DNA of 64,000 bases from NCBI GenBank assembly GCA_964475835.1, contig CAYYYL010000006.1, positions 49,862-113,861 on the forward strand. The letters are read 5' to 3'. The notes under the pieces are model-generated. The model did not search any database. It was not told the DNA's origin and saw only the letters and a list, made by a program, of their open reading frames with translations. The stretch's first letter is position 1. Each line of letters opens with the position of its first letter. Source of the stretch: JABDCI01 sp964475835. Lineage in GTDB: Bacteria; Verrucomicrobiota; Verrucomicrobiia; JABWAM01. The translations under genes and the position numbers were made by a program. Shown one piece after another: positions 52,386 to 59,815 of this stretch.

Positions 52386-54020
52386 ATGACCATCGGCCAA
52401 TACCTCATCCAACGACTTCAAGCCTACGGTGTCCGTCACGTCTTCGGCATCCCCGGCGACTACGTGCTCGGATTTTATGAAATGCTCGAAAAGAGCCCGA
52501 TCAAGGTGGTCGGGGTGACACGCGAGGACTGCGCCGGCTATGCCGCGGACGCCTACGCCCGCGTGAACGGCATTGGCGCCGTATGCGTCACCTACTGCGT
52601 CGGCGGACTCAACGTCGCCAACTCCATCGCCGGTGCCTACGCGGAAAAATCCCCCGTCATCGTGCTCACCGGCTCCCCCGGCCTTGGGGAACGCGTCAAT
52701 GATCCGATGCTCCACCACAAGGTGCGCAATTTCTCCACTCAGAAGGAGATCTTTGAAAAATTCACGGCCGCCGCCGTCGTTCTCGACGACCCGGACACGG
52801 CATTTCGGCAAATCGACGAAACCCTCGCCGCTTGCTGGAAATTCAAGCGCCCCGTCTACATCGAGCTTCCGCGCGACATGGTTCACGTCAAACCCCGTTA
52901 CGCCCCTCCCCGGGCCAAACCGGGCGAAACAAGCGATCGCAACGCGCTCCGCGAAGCCATCGCGGAAATCACCGAGTGGCTCGATCGCGCCAAACAACCC
53001 GTGATCCTCGCCGACGTGGAAGTCCACCGCTACGGACTCTGTTCGGAACTCGAAAAATTTGTCGATCAGACGGGCATCCCGGTCGCCGCCACCATTCTCG
53101 GAAAATCCGTCATCAGCGAAAAACATCCCCGCTATCTGGGAATTTACGAAGGCGCCATGGGCCGCCCCGAGGTTCAAAAATTCGTGGAGCAATCCGACTG
53201 CCTCCTTATGCTCGGCACCTTCCTCACCGACATGAACCTCGGCATCTACACCGCCAAGCTGGAACGCTCCCGATGCATCGAGGCCACCTCGGAAAAAATC
53301 CAGATCCGCCGCCACAGCTACAGCGGAATCCATTTCGGGGACTTCATGAAGGCGCTCCTGCGCTCGAAGATCAAAACCCGCCACTTCCCCATCCCCCATC
53401 CACCCAAGTCGATCGCCACAGGGAAAACTCCCTCGTTCATGACGCTGAACCACCTCTTCAGCCGGTTGAACGATCTGTTGCGCGACGACATGGTCGTCAT
53501 CAGCGACGTCGGCACCTGCCTCTTCGGCGCCGTTGACCTCGTCATCCATCGGGGAACCGAATTCCTCGCCCCCGCCTACTATACTTCCATGGGCTTCGGC
53601 GTCCCCGCCGCCCTTGGCGCCCAGATGGCACGCCCCGGCCTGCGTCCCATCGTCCTCGTCGGCGACGGCGCCTTTCAGATGACCGGCACCGAGCTCTCCA
53701 CCATCTGTCGCACCGGACTCAACCCCATCGTCCTCGTCCTCAACAACCACGGTTACACCACGGAGCGGTTCATCCTCGAGGGCCCATTTAACGACATCTC
53801 CGAATGGCGCTACGAAAACCTTCCCTCCGTCGTGGGCAATGGATGGGGATGCTCCGTCCGTACCCCGCAGGAATTCGAACGGGCCTGGCAGCGAGCTCTA
53901 GGGAACAGAAAAAGCTACAGTCTGCTGAACATTCACCTCGATAAAATGGATTCCTCTCCGGCTCTGCAGCGTCTGGGAGCCAAACTGGCCGCCCGGTTGA
54001 AGAAAAAAAAGAAGTCCTAG
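52386..54020 (+). CDS. Pyruvate/indolepyruvate decarboxylase family enzyme (ThDP-dependent)
   Basis: A 544-residue thiamine-diphosphate enzyme that decarboxylates 2-keto acids without oxidation. The pyruvate-decarboxylase catalytic residues can be matched: Asp25 (GIPGDYV), Glu47 (VTREDCA), His110-His111 (MLHHKV) and a Glu in NNHGYTTE near 460. The ThDP-binding motif GDGAFQMTGTELSTICRTG is followed by VLVLNN. Whether pyruvate, indolepyruvate or another keto acid is the substrate is not clear. It could support fermentation or auxin-like aldehyde formation. It is divergent from the SDR gene. A lysine-rich end closes the protein. Confidence 0.9.
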   Translation: MTIGQYLIQRLQAYGVRHVFGIPGDYVLGFYEMLEKSPIKVVGVTREDCAGYAADAYARVNGIGAVCVTYCVGGLNVANSIAGAYAEKSPVIVLTGSPGLGERVNDPMLHHKVRNFSTQKEIFEKFTAAAVVLDDPDTAFRQIDETLAACWKFKRPVYIELPRDMVHVKPRYAPPRAKPGETSDRNALREAIAEITEWLDRAKQPVILADVEVHRYGLCSELEKFVDQTGIPVAATILGKSVISEKHPRYLGIYEGAMGRPEVQKFVEQSDCLLMLGTFLTDMNLGIYTAKLERSRCIEATSEKIQIRRHSYSGIHFGDFMKALLRSKIKTRHFPIPHPPKSIATGKTPSFMTLNHLFSRLNDLLRDDMVVISDVGTCLFGAVDLVIHRGTEFLAPAYYTSMGFGVPAALGAQMARPGLRPIVLVGDGAFQMTGTELSTICRTGLNPIVLVLNNHGYTTERFILEGPFNDISEWRYENLPSVVGNGWGCSVRTPQEFERAWQRALGNRKSYSLLNIHLDKMDSSPALQRLGAKLAARLKKKKKS

Positions 54021-54040
54021 TCGAGTTGTCCATTTTCAGA

Positions 54041-54080
54041 GGTTCTTCTGACAACCGACGACAGAAGACCGATGACAATG
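54041..54080. repeat. Hairpin and phrase-like repeat after the decarboxylase gene
   Basis: TCTTCTG (54044-54050) and CAGAAGA (54062-54068) form a 7-bp stem with an 11-nt loop. The segment ACCGACGACAGAAGACCGAT repeats the sense of a dispersed GAC-GAC-AGAAGACCGA type repeat that is common in bacterial intergenic DNA. It may end the decarboxylase transcript. Confidence 0.35.
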
Positions 54081-54150
54081 TGCTTGCAGATCGCTCCCCG
54101 GCTGCCCACTATAGGGGTCCTCTGTGGCCCTTCGTATGGCCCCAAAAAAT

Positions 54151-54233
54151 GCGCGAGTGGCGGAATGGCAGACGCGCACGCTTGAGGTGCGTGTGGTTTT
54201 ACCGTGGGGGTTCGAGTCCCCCCTCGCGCACCA
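54151..54233 (+). tRNA. tRNA-Leu (anticodon GAG)
   Basis: The acceptor stem pairs GCGCGAG (54151-54157) with CTCGCGC (54223-54229), with A73 at 54230 and CCA at 54231-54233. The anticodon stem CACGC/GCGTG encloses TTGAGGT, placing GAG at 54184-54186. A long variable arm follows, as expected for a class II tRNA. Confidence 0.97.
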
Positions 54234-54330
54234 TTTTCAGCGTCGTCAGTGTAGCATAGAAGGTGTTGGCATCCAACAGAGCCACAACATGCCAGGCAAT
54301 GGAGAAACCGCCCATAGCACGCCCGACCTC

Positions 54331-54367
54331 ATCCGGGGATTTTCTTTTGTCGATCCCCGGATATACT
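54331..54367 (+). promoter_or_regulatory. Palindromic operator-like promoter of the SRAP gene
   Basis: ATCCGGGGAT (54331-54340) and ATCCCCGGAT (54353-54362) are perfect inverted copies with a 12-bp spacer. They overlap the -10 TATACT (54362-54367). The ATG at 54375 lies eight bases past the -10, so the message should be leaderless or nearly so. The repeat may bind a repressor or fold as RNA. Confidence 0.5.
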
Positions 54368-54374
54368 CGGCGTC

Positions 54375-55004
54375 ATGTGCGGCCGATACACCCTGAAAAA
54401 GAACCCTGTGGAGTTCCTTCATAAAGTGTTCCCCGAAATTCAGTTCGATCCCGCGTTTGCCTTTACCCCCAGCGAAAACGTCTGCCCCACGATGGAAGTA
54501 CCTGTGGTTTTAAACGCGAACGGAACTCCATTTTGCACCCTGCTCCGATGGGGACTGATTCCAAGCTGGTCGAGAGAGGATAAACCGGTCACCGGGATCA
54601 TCAACGCCCGATCCGAAACCGTGGGGGAAAAACCCAGCTTCAAAGCATCCTTCCGGCGAAAACGCTGCCTGGTCCCGGCAGACGGATTTTACGAATGGAA
54701 AAAGGCGGCAGCAGGATCCAAAAAGATCCCCTATCGATTCTTCAAAAAATCCGATCCTTTCCTCCTTCTGGCGGGGATCTGGGACGAATGGGAACGGCCT
54801 GCGGGGCTGTTGCGCACCTTCACAGTCCTGACCACGGCGGCAAACGCATCGGTTGCGGATGTGCATGACCGGATGCCGGTCATTTTAGACAAAAATCAGG
54901 CGAATCAGTGGCTCTCAAAAAATGAAGACACATCCCTATTTTTTCGTCTTTTTGATCCTGAAAAACTTCCGGTTTTGAAATGCGAAGAAGCCAAGTCATA
55001 CTGA
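54375..55004 (+). CDS. yedK: SOS response-associated peptidase (SRAP), YedK/HMCES family
   Basis: A 209-residue SRAP protein that crosslinks covalently to abasic sites in single-stranded DNA through its N-terminal cysteine. The key residues are Cys2 (MCGRYTL), Asn77 (INARSE), Glu107 (ADGFYEW) and His164 (VHDRMPVI). The rest follows the family, including RWGLIPSW and FLLAGIWDEW. It starts right after a palindromic promoter. Confidence 0.96.
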   Translation: MCGRYTLKKNPVEFLHKVFPEIQFDPAFAFTPSENVCPTMEVPVVLNANGTPFCTLLRWGLIPSWSREDKPVTGIINARSETVGEKPSFKASFRRKRCLVPADGFYEWKKAAAGSKKIPYRFFKKSDPFLLLAGIWDEWERPAGLLRTFTVLTTAANASVADVHDRMPVILDKNQANQWLSKNEDTSLFFRLFDPEKLPVLKCEEAKSY

Positions 55005-55170
55005 ATCGTTCTTGGTAGCACATCTAGGGCCACGCTTGGACCCTCTCAATAGAGGCAAAAGATACACGCCAGTCATCCCAAGCAATTTCATAGCTTTGCA
55101 AATGAGTCCAGAGCTTCAAGTCCCTTGAATAAAAATGGACGCCGGAGCGTCTGATCACTATCCATTCTTT
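55005..55170. other. Intergenic region before lpoB
   Basis: This 166-bp region has a small perfect hairpin, GACGC/GCGTC with a CGGA loop at 55138-55151, ahead of the lpoB ATG. No convincing promoter or gene is seen. Confidence 0.3.
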
Positions 55171-55773
55171 ATGAAAAATTCTGGTTATTTCGCCCTTCTC
55201 GCCCTTGCCGCTCTGTTCGCCGCCGGATGCGCCTCAGAAAAGGTTCCGCCTCCTCAATACGTCGATCCCTCCGCCCAAGGGACCATTTCCGGAACCGGGA
55301 TTGAGTCCCAGGACTTGATCGCCGCCACGGACAAGATGACGCGCAAGCTTCTGGAAACATCAGAACTCCAGCGCACCAAAAACTCATTTCCCACCATCGG
55401 CCTTCTTCCCGTCGAAAACCGTACCCGCTTTGCCATCGACAAGGAGATCTTCACCACCCGGATGAAAGCCCTGCTGAACGAAAAGGCACACGGACAGATC
55501 CGTTTTGTAGCCCGCGATCGCTTGGAAGCCGTCAAAAAGGAAAAAGCGCTCAAAGGCGAAGGCGAAGTCACCCGTGGAAACCCGCGCAAACTTCTCGGCG
55601 TGGACTATTTTCTCACCGGCGAGATCTCCAGCCTCTCCACCTCCACCTCCGAGGGCAAGAGCGACTACATGCTCTTCACCTTCCGTCTCATCGACGCCGA
55701 AACATCCCAGGAGCTCTGGGAGGGATTTCATGAGCTGAAAAAGGAAGGCGTGGAAGACGCCATCTATCGATAG
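55171..55773 (+). CDS. lpoB: Penicillin-binding protein activator LpoB-like lipoprotein
   Basis: The ATG at 55171 gives a 200-residue lipoprotein with lipobox LFAAGC and Cys20 as the lipid-anchored residue. LpoB-type features follow: IGLLPVENRTRFAIDKEIFTTRMKALL, then RFVARDRLEAVKKEK, and VDYFLTGEISSLST with MLFTFRLIDAETSQELWEG. In E. coli LpoB activates PBP1B from the outer membrane. The TAG stop lies in a dispersed repeat. The gene begins a three-lipoprotein operon ending in ycfL, which is also next to lpoB in E. coli. Confidence 0.88.
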   Translation: MKNSGYFALLALAALFAAGCASEKVPPPQYVDPSAQGTISGTGIESQDLIAATDKMTRKLLETSELQRTKNSFPTIGLLPVENRTRFAIDKEIFTTRMKALLNEKAHGQIRFVARDRLEAVKKEKALKGEGEVTRGNPRKLLGVDYFLTGEISSLSTSTSEGKSDYMLFTFRLIDAETSQELWEGFHELKKEGVEDAIYR

Positions 55774-55792
55774 CCGATAACCAATAGCCAAT
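55770..55792 (+). repeat. ATAGCCGATA-type repeat, copy 1, containing the lpoB stop codon
   Basis: A 23-bp copy beginning ATAGCCGATAACCAATAGCC. It matches the inverted copy at 55871-55893 at 21 of 23 positions. The lpoB TAG stop is its second to fourth bases. Confidence 0.7.
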
Positions 55793-55819
55793 GGTGAAAA
55801 AAAATGGATTTCAATCTGC

Positions 55820-57049
55820 ATGATGAAAGCGGATGAGCCACAGCTAAGAATTTTCAACCAGCTTTTGGCGATCGGCTATTGGCTATCGGCTATTTTCCTG
55901 CTTGCCGGTTGCGCCACCGCGGAAGATCCCACCCGTCGGGATCTGGCAACCGCGGAACGCATGAGTCAGGAATTGAATGTCCCCGCCCCTTTGAAGCCCT
56001 TTTATCAGCGCCTTTACTGGGAGGGGGAAAGCCAGGCCACCCTCAACCGCATGCGACTGGCCTCCGCCGCCATGGAACGGGGATACTGGACGGAAGCTCA
56101 ACGAGCCCTGGATGAGGTCATCCCCGCCATCGAAGCCCTGGGTCCAGCCGATGAGCGTTCCCGTGAAGCCATGAGCGCATTCGAAGCGGAAGAGATCAAA
56201 CGCTTCAAGGGCGAGCCCTACGAGCGGGCCATGGTCTATTTCCTGCGTGGCCTTCTCTATCTCCGGGAGAACGACTGGAGCAACGCCCGCGCCTGCTTCA
56301 AAAGCACTTCACTTCAGGGCAACGCCGCAAACGCCACTCAACCGATGTGGGCGGGAGCCCTCTGGCTGGAGGGCTGGTGCGATGAACGCCTGGGCCAGCA
56401 CGACGACGCCACCGATTGCTGGAAACGCTCCCGGGCCCTCAAAGCCGGAAAATCCATGCCCGTTCCCACCGCCGGAGATCGCACGCTGGTCGTGGCACTG
56501 CTGGGTTTCGGTCCCACCAAGACGGCTCAGGGAAAATATGGAGACCTTCTCGACTACCACCCGGGTGATTCCCGCGCCGAGCGACTCCGACTCAGAAAAG
56601 ATCCCACTCCGGTGGAAATTCCCATTGCGGAAAATCTGCTGGCAAACGCCAAGGCACGGGGAAAGCGCCAAATGGATGTTGTGAACGAAGACAAGGCGGA
56701 CACCCGCGAGGGAACGGAAACCGCAGGAGATGCCCTCACCCTCGGAGGTCTCGGCACCACCATCGGCGGAGCGGCAGCCGGGGACTCCACCGTCGCCCTC
56801 GCCGGTCTCGGCGCCACCGCAGCGGGCCTGATCACCAAAGGCGTCGGCTCCTCCATTCAACCCCAATCCGACACCCGCACATGGGACCTGCTTCCCGCCA
56901 CCATCCACATCCTTCCCATTCCCCCAGGCAACACAACCTCCCCGCTCACCTTTGAATTTTTAACCCAAACCGGAGCCCCCCTCCGTGCTGAAACCGTGGA
57001 TCAACCCAACCCGGCGGAACCCCGACTCATTCTCCTGATCGAAAGGTAA
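55820..57049 (+). CDS. COG3014-like lipoprotein of the lpoB operon
   Basis: A 409-residue lipoprotein with lipobox FLLAGC and Cys31. Residues 18-25 of its signal peptide (IGYWLSAI) are encoded by a dispersed repeat. The middle contains TPR-like helices (MVYFLRGLLYLRENDWSNARACF, WLEGWCDERLGQHDDATDCW). After about 290 comes a glycine-rich hydrophobic stretch (GGLGTTIGGAAAGDS) and a closing DTRTWDLLPATIHILPIP, which recalls COG3014 proteins, known from memory to neighbour lpoB elsewhere. Function unknown, presumably an LpoB/YcfL partner. Starts at ATG 55820; a second ATG is adjacent. Confidence 0.7.
   Translation: MMKADEPQLRIFNQLLAIGYWLSAIFLLAGCATAEDPTRRDLATAERMSQELNVPAPLKPFYQRLYWEGESQATLNRMRLASAAMERGYWTEAQRALDEVIPAIEALGPADERSREAMSAFEAEEIKRFKGEPYERAMVYFLRGLLYLRENDWSNARACFKSTSLQGNAANATQPMWAGALWLEGWCDERLGQHDDATDCWKRSRALKAGKSMPVPTAGDRTLVVALLGFGPTKTAQGKYGDLLDYHPGDSRAERLRLRKDPTPVEIPIAENLLANAKARGKRQMDVVNEDKADTREGTETAGDALTLGGLGTTIGGAAAGDSTVALAGLGATAAGLITKGVGSSIQPQSDTRTWDLLPATIHILPIPPGNTTSPLTFEFLTQTGAPLRAETVDQPNPAEPRLILLIER
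55871..55893 (-). repeat. ATAGCCGATA-type repeat, copy 2, inside a signal-peptide coding region
   Basis: The inverted partner of 55770-55792. On the plus strand it reads ATCGGCTATTGGCTATCGGC and encodes residues 18-25 of the COG3014-like lipoprotein. The two copies face each other 78 bp apart. Confidence 0.7.
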
Positions 57050-57052
57050 CCC

Positions 57053-57457
57053 ATGAAAATCATTCACTCCCTCCTCATTGCCTCCCTCCTTCTGATGTTT
57101 GGTTGCGCCTCGGAAGGTCCCTATATCCCCTCCGGCGCCAATTCCTCCGTGGAATCCAAAAACTCCGCCGTCCTCCTGGATAAGGAGTTGATCGATGTGA
57201 TCGCCGTGGATCAGCAAAAAGAGACCCCCACGCGACGCGGCAAACTCAAAGCACTTTCAACCATTCGAAACCGGGTCAATCAGGACGTCACGATTCAAGT
57301 GCAGACCGTGTTCCGGGATGCCGAAGGTTTTTCGATTGAAGACGACACCGCATGGGAAACCCTCGTGCTCACCGCCAACGAAAGTCGTGATGTGACCGCC
57401 ATCTCCGCCAGCAAAAAAGCACGGCGCTTCACGACCCGGATCCGGATGGTTCGCTAA
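57053..57457 (+). CDS. ycfL: YcfL family (DUF1425) lipoprotein
   Basis: A 134-residue lipoprotein with lipobox LLMFGC and Cys18. The DUF1425 pattern is seen in NRVNQDVTIQVQTVFRDAEGFSIEDDTAWETLVL and the ending ARRFTTRIRMVR. YcfL is adjacent to lpoB in E. coli, and the same pairing here strengthens both calls. It starts three bases after the previous stop, so it is co-transcribed. Confidence 0.85.
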   Translation: MKIIHSLLIASLLLMFGCASEGPYIPSGANSSVESKNSAVLLDKELIDVIAVDQQKETPTRRGKLKALSTIRNRVNQDVTIQVQTVFRDAEGFSIEDDTAWETLVLTANESRDVTAISASKKARRFTTRIRMVR

Positions 57458-57740
57458 AAAACCGAATGCAACAAGCACCGGGGGCAACTTCATGGTTCGC
57501 GTGAGAACACCCCATTACTTTTTGTGTTGTGGATGTGTAGTGGACTCCCCTTATCCTGTCATCCCGAATCCGCCGAAGGCGGTGAGGGATCTCAAGGTTC
57601 TGCTTCCAGATTCCCGGAGAGATTCTTCGCTTCGCTCAGAATGACATCGAGAGGGATTTTTGCAGGACTCCCCATATTTGATGGATTGTTTTTGATAGGG
57701 TCATTCTGAGCGAAGCGAAGAATCTCTCCTGATCCATTTC
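57458..57740. other. Repeat-rich intergenic region between ycfL and a convergent membrane protein gene
   Basis: The 283-bp region holds no gene. It contains a hairpin-forming repeat CCGCC-GAA-GGCGG near 57572 and the inverted 29-bp repeats listed separately, which occupy most of its second half. Confidence 0.7.
57616..57729. repeat. Inverted pair of 29-bp TCATTCTGAGCGAAGC-type repeats
   Basis: The copy at 57616-57644 and the one at 57701-57729 are perfect inverted repeats of 29 bp, 56 bp apart. The unit begins TCATTCTGAGCGAAGCGAAG and ends TCTCTCC. A related copy lies at 63788-63816 with one change and an imperfect partner at about 63834-63860. Similar units are widespread in many bacterial phyla. 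Confidence 0.8.
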
Positions 57741-58103
57741 TTAAGAATTCACTTCCGGAGGACGAAGGACAGGAGGAATGTTTGGCGGTCGTGCACGTCG
57801 CAACATACTAATTCCCGTAATGAGCCCCCAGATCCAGGCGATTCCAAAAAGCAGCAACCCCACCAGCCCCACCACCAATCTCGACCCACCATTGGGCGGC
57901 ACCCGCTCCATATCAAGCAACTCCTGGGTCAGACAAAACATCCACAGAGCCGCCATCAGAAATCCCAGAAGAGAGAGGAGCATTTGAAGATAGCCAACCT
58001 TTCGCCCTCCGAGAACAGACCCGAGTCCGGGAATAAAAAGGAGATTGGTGAGGAGAAATCCCCACGCGGCAGAGCGTTCCACAATTTTCGGGTGATCTTC
58101 CAT
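57741..58103 (-). CDS. Small multipass membrane protein of unknown function
   Basis: The ATG at 58103 gives a 120-residue product starting MEDHPKIVERSAAWG. Three hydrophobic segments are visible, at about residues 14-33, 38-60 and 75-97. It has no motif I can name. Two other in-frame ATGs lie 21 and 57 bp upstream and would add extra residues over the GT9 gene end. It follows the GT9 gene by 22 bp. Confidence 0.55.
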   Translation of the reverse strand: MEDHPKIVERSAAWGFLLTNLLFIPGLGSVLGGRKVGYLQMLLSLLGFLMAALWMFCLTQELLDMERVPPNGGSRLVVGLVGLLLFGIAWIWGLITGISMLRRARPPNIPPVLRPPEVNS

Positions 58104-58125
58104 ATGCCGACTAACGCAACGCATG

Positions 58126-59289
58126 TCATCCCAGACTGCGTCCGTCAATAGCAGAATCAAGGCGCCCCATCTTCAACAGGCCAGCCGCCGCTTCGATGAC
58201 CCGATTCTCCGCAAGTCGGGGGTCCTCATGATACACCGCCACCCACGTCTCCTCCTTCTCATAACCAAAATCCCGACAAGCCTCCGCCGTCACAAATGCC
58301 GCCACACAAGGCACCCCCGTCGCGATGGCGATATGGTACGGTCCACAATCATTCGAAATAAACAGCCGGCACCCCGCAATCCGCTGCGCAAACTGGACCA
58401 GCGATCCAGGTTCCATCACGCACGCTTTGCCCCGGGACTGCCGCAGCCAATCCTGCACCATGGGATCCCCGGCCCTCGCATCGCCCGGGCCGAATGCCAG
58501 CACCACTTCCGCACCCCGTTCCATAAGCGCCTTTCCCACGCGCAAAAACGTCTCCAATGGCCAGCTCTTGCGCCAGTGGTTGGGCGCGAAAATCAACACC
58601 GGAGCCTGCGTTTCCATTCGCCCTGGTTTTTCCTCCTGCCGCAACCGCGGAGCGGCCATGGAAGGCACATCCCCGAAAGGTGACAACAAACGCAGAAGGT
58701 TCTGAACCATGGGCACCTTTTCCCGGGGAGTTACATGCACACTCAGGAAACGACGACTCTCCTCATTGGCAAACCCCACCCGGCAAGGAGCCCCAGTCCA
58801 AAGCCCCAGACAAAGCGTGGTGAAAGATGACTTGAACGGGTGATCACACGCGATGACCACATCGTACTTCGCACGCCGTAAATGACGAAGGAGTTTCCAT
58901 GTCTCACCCAGATGAGGAAGGAACTTGGGATAAAATGATAGCACCCGATCCGCCCCGGTTCCCTGGAGAAAAAGCGGCACCACCTGATCCCGCAAAAGCA
59001 AATCGATGCGTGCCTTTGGAAACAGACGCCGGATCTCCGGCAGAAGAACGAGGGACATCACCGCATCCCCGATGGCTTTGCCCGTTCGAAGCACCAGAAT
59101 GCGCTCCCCGTTTTTTAACGCATGGGAAACAACCTCCCCTGGATCGCACCCTCCCGATCCCATGCACCGGGTCAGCACGGAAAGCAAGAGATCCCGGATT
59201 CGATGCTCGGCGTTCCGACGCCAGAGACGCACTTTTTGCGACAGGGGCAAACCGATGGTGGGGTCTGAGTTCACAATCAGACCCCACAC
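58126..59289 (-). CDS. GT9 family heptosyltransferase-like glycosyltransferase
   Basis: A 387-residue GT-B enzyme. It begins with a basic segment, then ILVLRTGKAIGDAVMSLVLLP and the donor-domain phrase IFAPNHWRKSWPLETFLRVGKAL, and the GT9 closing motif SNDCGPYHIAIATGVPCVAAF. GT9 enzymes add heptose or similar sugars to LPS inner core. It lies in a minus-strand run with Nudix and EF-hand genes, 12 bp from the latter. Confidence 0.9.
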   Translation of the reverse strand: MWGLIVNSDPTIGLPLSQKVRLWRRNAEHRIRDLLLSVLTRCMGSGGCDPGEVVSHALKNGERILVLRTGKAIGDAVMSLVLLPEIRRLFPKARIDLLLRDQVVPLFLQGTGADRVLSFYPKFLPHLGETWKLLRHLRRAKYDVVIACDHPFKSSFTTLCLGLWTGAPCRVGFANEESRRFLSVHVTPREKVPMVQNLLRLLSPFGDVPSMAAPRLRQEEKPGRMETQAPVLIFAPNHWRKSWPLETFLRVGKALMERGAEVVLAFGPGDARAGDPMVQDWLRQSRGKACVMEPGSLVQFAQRIAGCRLFISNDCGPYHIAIATGVPCVAAFVTAEACRDFGYEKEETWVAVYHEDPRLAENRVIEAAAGLLKMGRLDSAIDGRSLG

Positions 59290-59301
59290 CCTGAACGAAG
59301 C

Positions 59302-59766
59302 CTATTTCGAAGTCGAGCTTCCGTCTTTACCCCCGTGCTTCTCACGGCAGGCGGCCTTGGCGGCGGCTTTCTCGGCATCATCGAGCTTGCCATCCCCGTT
59401 GGTGTCAAATTTCTTGATCCGCTCCGCCTTCTTCGCCTTGAACTGCTCCTTCATTGCAGCCTTCTCCGCATCATCGAGTTTTCCGTCCCCGTTGGTGTCG
59501 AACTTTTTCAACATCGCTTCGTGACGCTTTTGCTTGCGAGCCTCGTGATCCTCCTTCGCCTTGGCTTTCTCAGCATCATCAAGCTGGCCGTCCTTGTTGG
59601 CATCGTACTTCTCGAGCATTTTCTGATGAATCCTCTGTTGACGGGCCGCCTTGTCGGCAGCGGGATCCCCCCCACCAGCCCCCTCTTCACCAGGCTCGGC
59701 AAACGCCGTCGCAAGCTGCAGGGAACCAATCACCAATCCACAAAAAAAGATATGTTTGAGTTTCAT
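59302..59766 (-). CDS. Secreted EF-hand repeat protein
   Basis: The ATG at 59766 gives a 154-residue protein with a signal peptide (MKLKHIFFCGLVIGSLQLATAFA). Three EF-hand calcium loops are visible: DANKDGQLDDAE, DTNGDGKLDDAE and again DTNGDGKLDDAE, separated by lysine-rich helices with repeats such as KAAxKEQFKAKKA. The last two loops are identical at amino-acid level, so the gene has recent internal duplication. It may bind calcium in the periplasm. Partners unknown. Confidence 0.85.
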   Translation of the reverse strand: MKLKHIFFCGLVIGSLQLATAFAEPGEEGAGGGDPAADKAARQQRIHQKMLEKYDANKDGQLDDAEKAKAKEDHEARKQKRHEAMLKKFDTNGDGKLDDAEKAAMKEQFKAKKAERIKKFDTNGDGKLDDAEKAAAKAACREKHGGKDGSSTSK

Positions 59767-59815
59767 AGGTTGTAAGGGATCCAACACCGGGGCTTGGAAA
59801 AGGTTTCGGAGGAAA

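Noticed and set aside
52290..53750. Long minus-strand extension of the SDR frame
   Set aside because: It lies antisense to the decarboxylase gene, which has all catalytic motifs. The SDR itself starts at 52289.
54084..54115. Promoter for tRNA-Leu with TTGCAG and TATAGG
   Set aside because: The hexamers are good but the spacer is 20 bp, too long for a normal sigma-70 promoter.
57458..57615. 61-codon frame after ycfL
   Set aside because: It consists mostly of the repeat family (SAEGGEGSQG-like peptide) and has no support.
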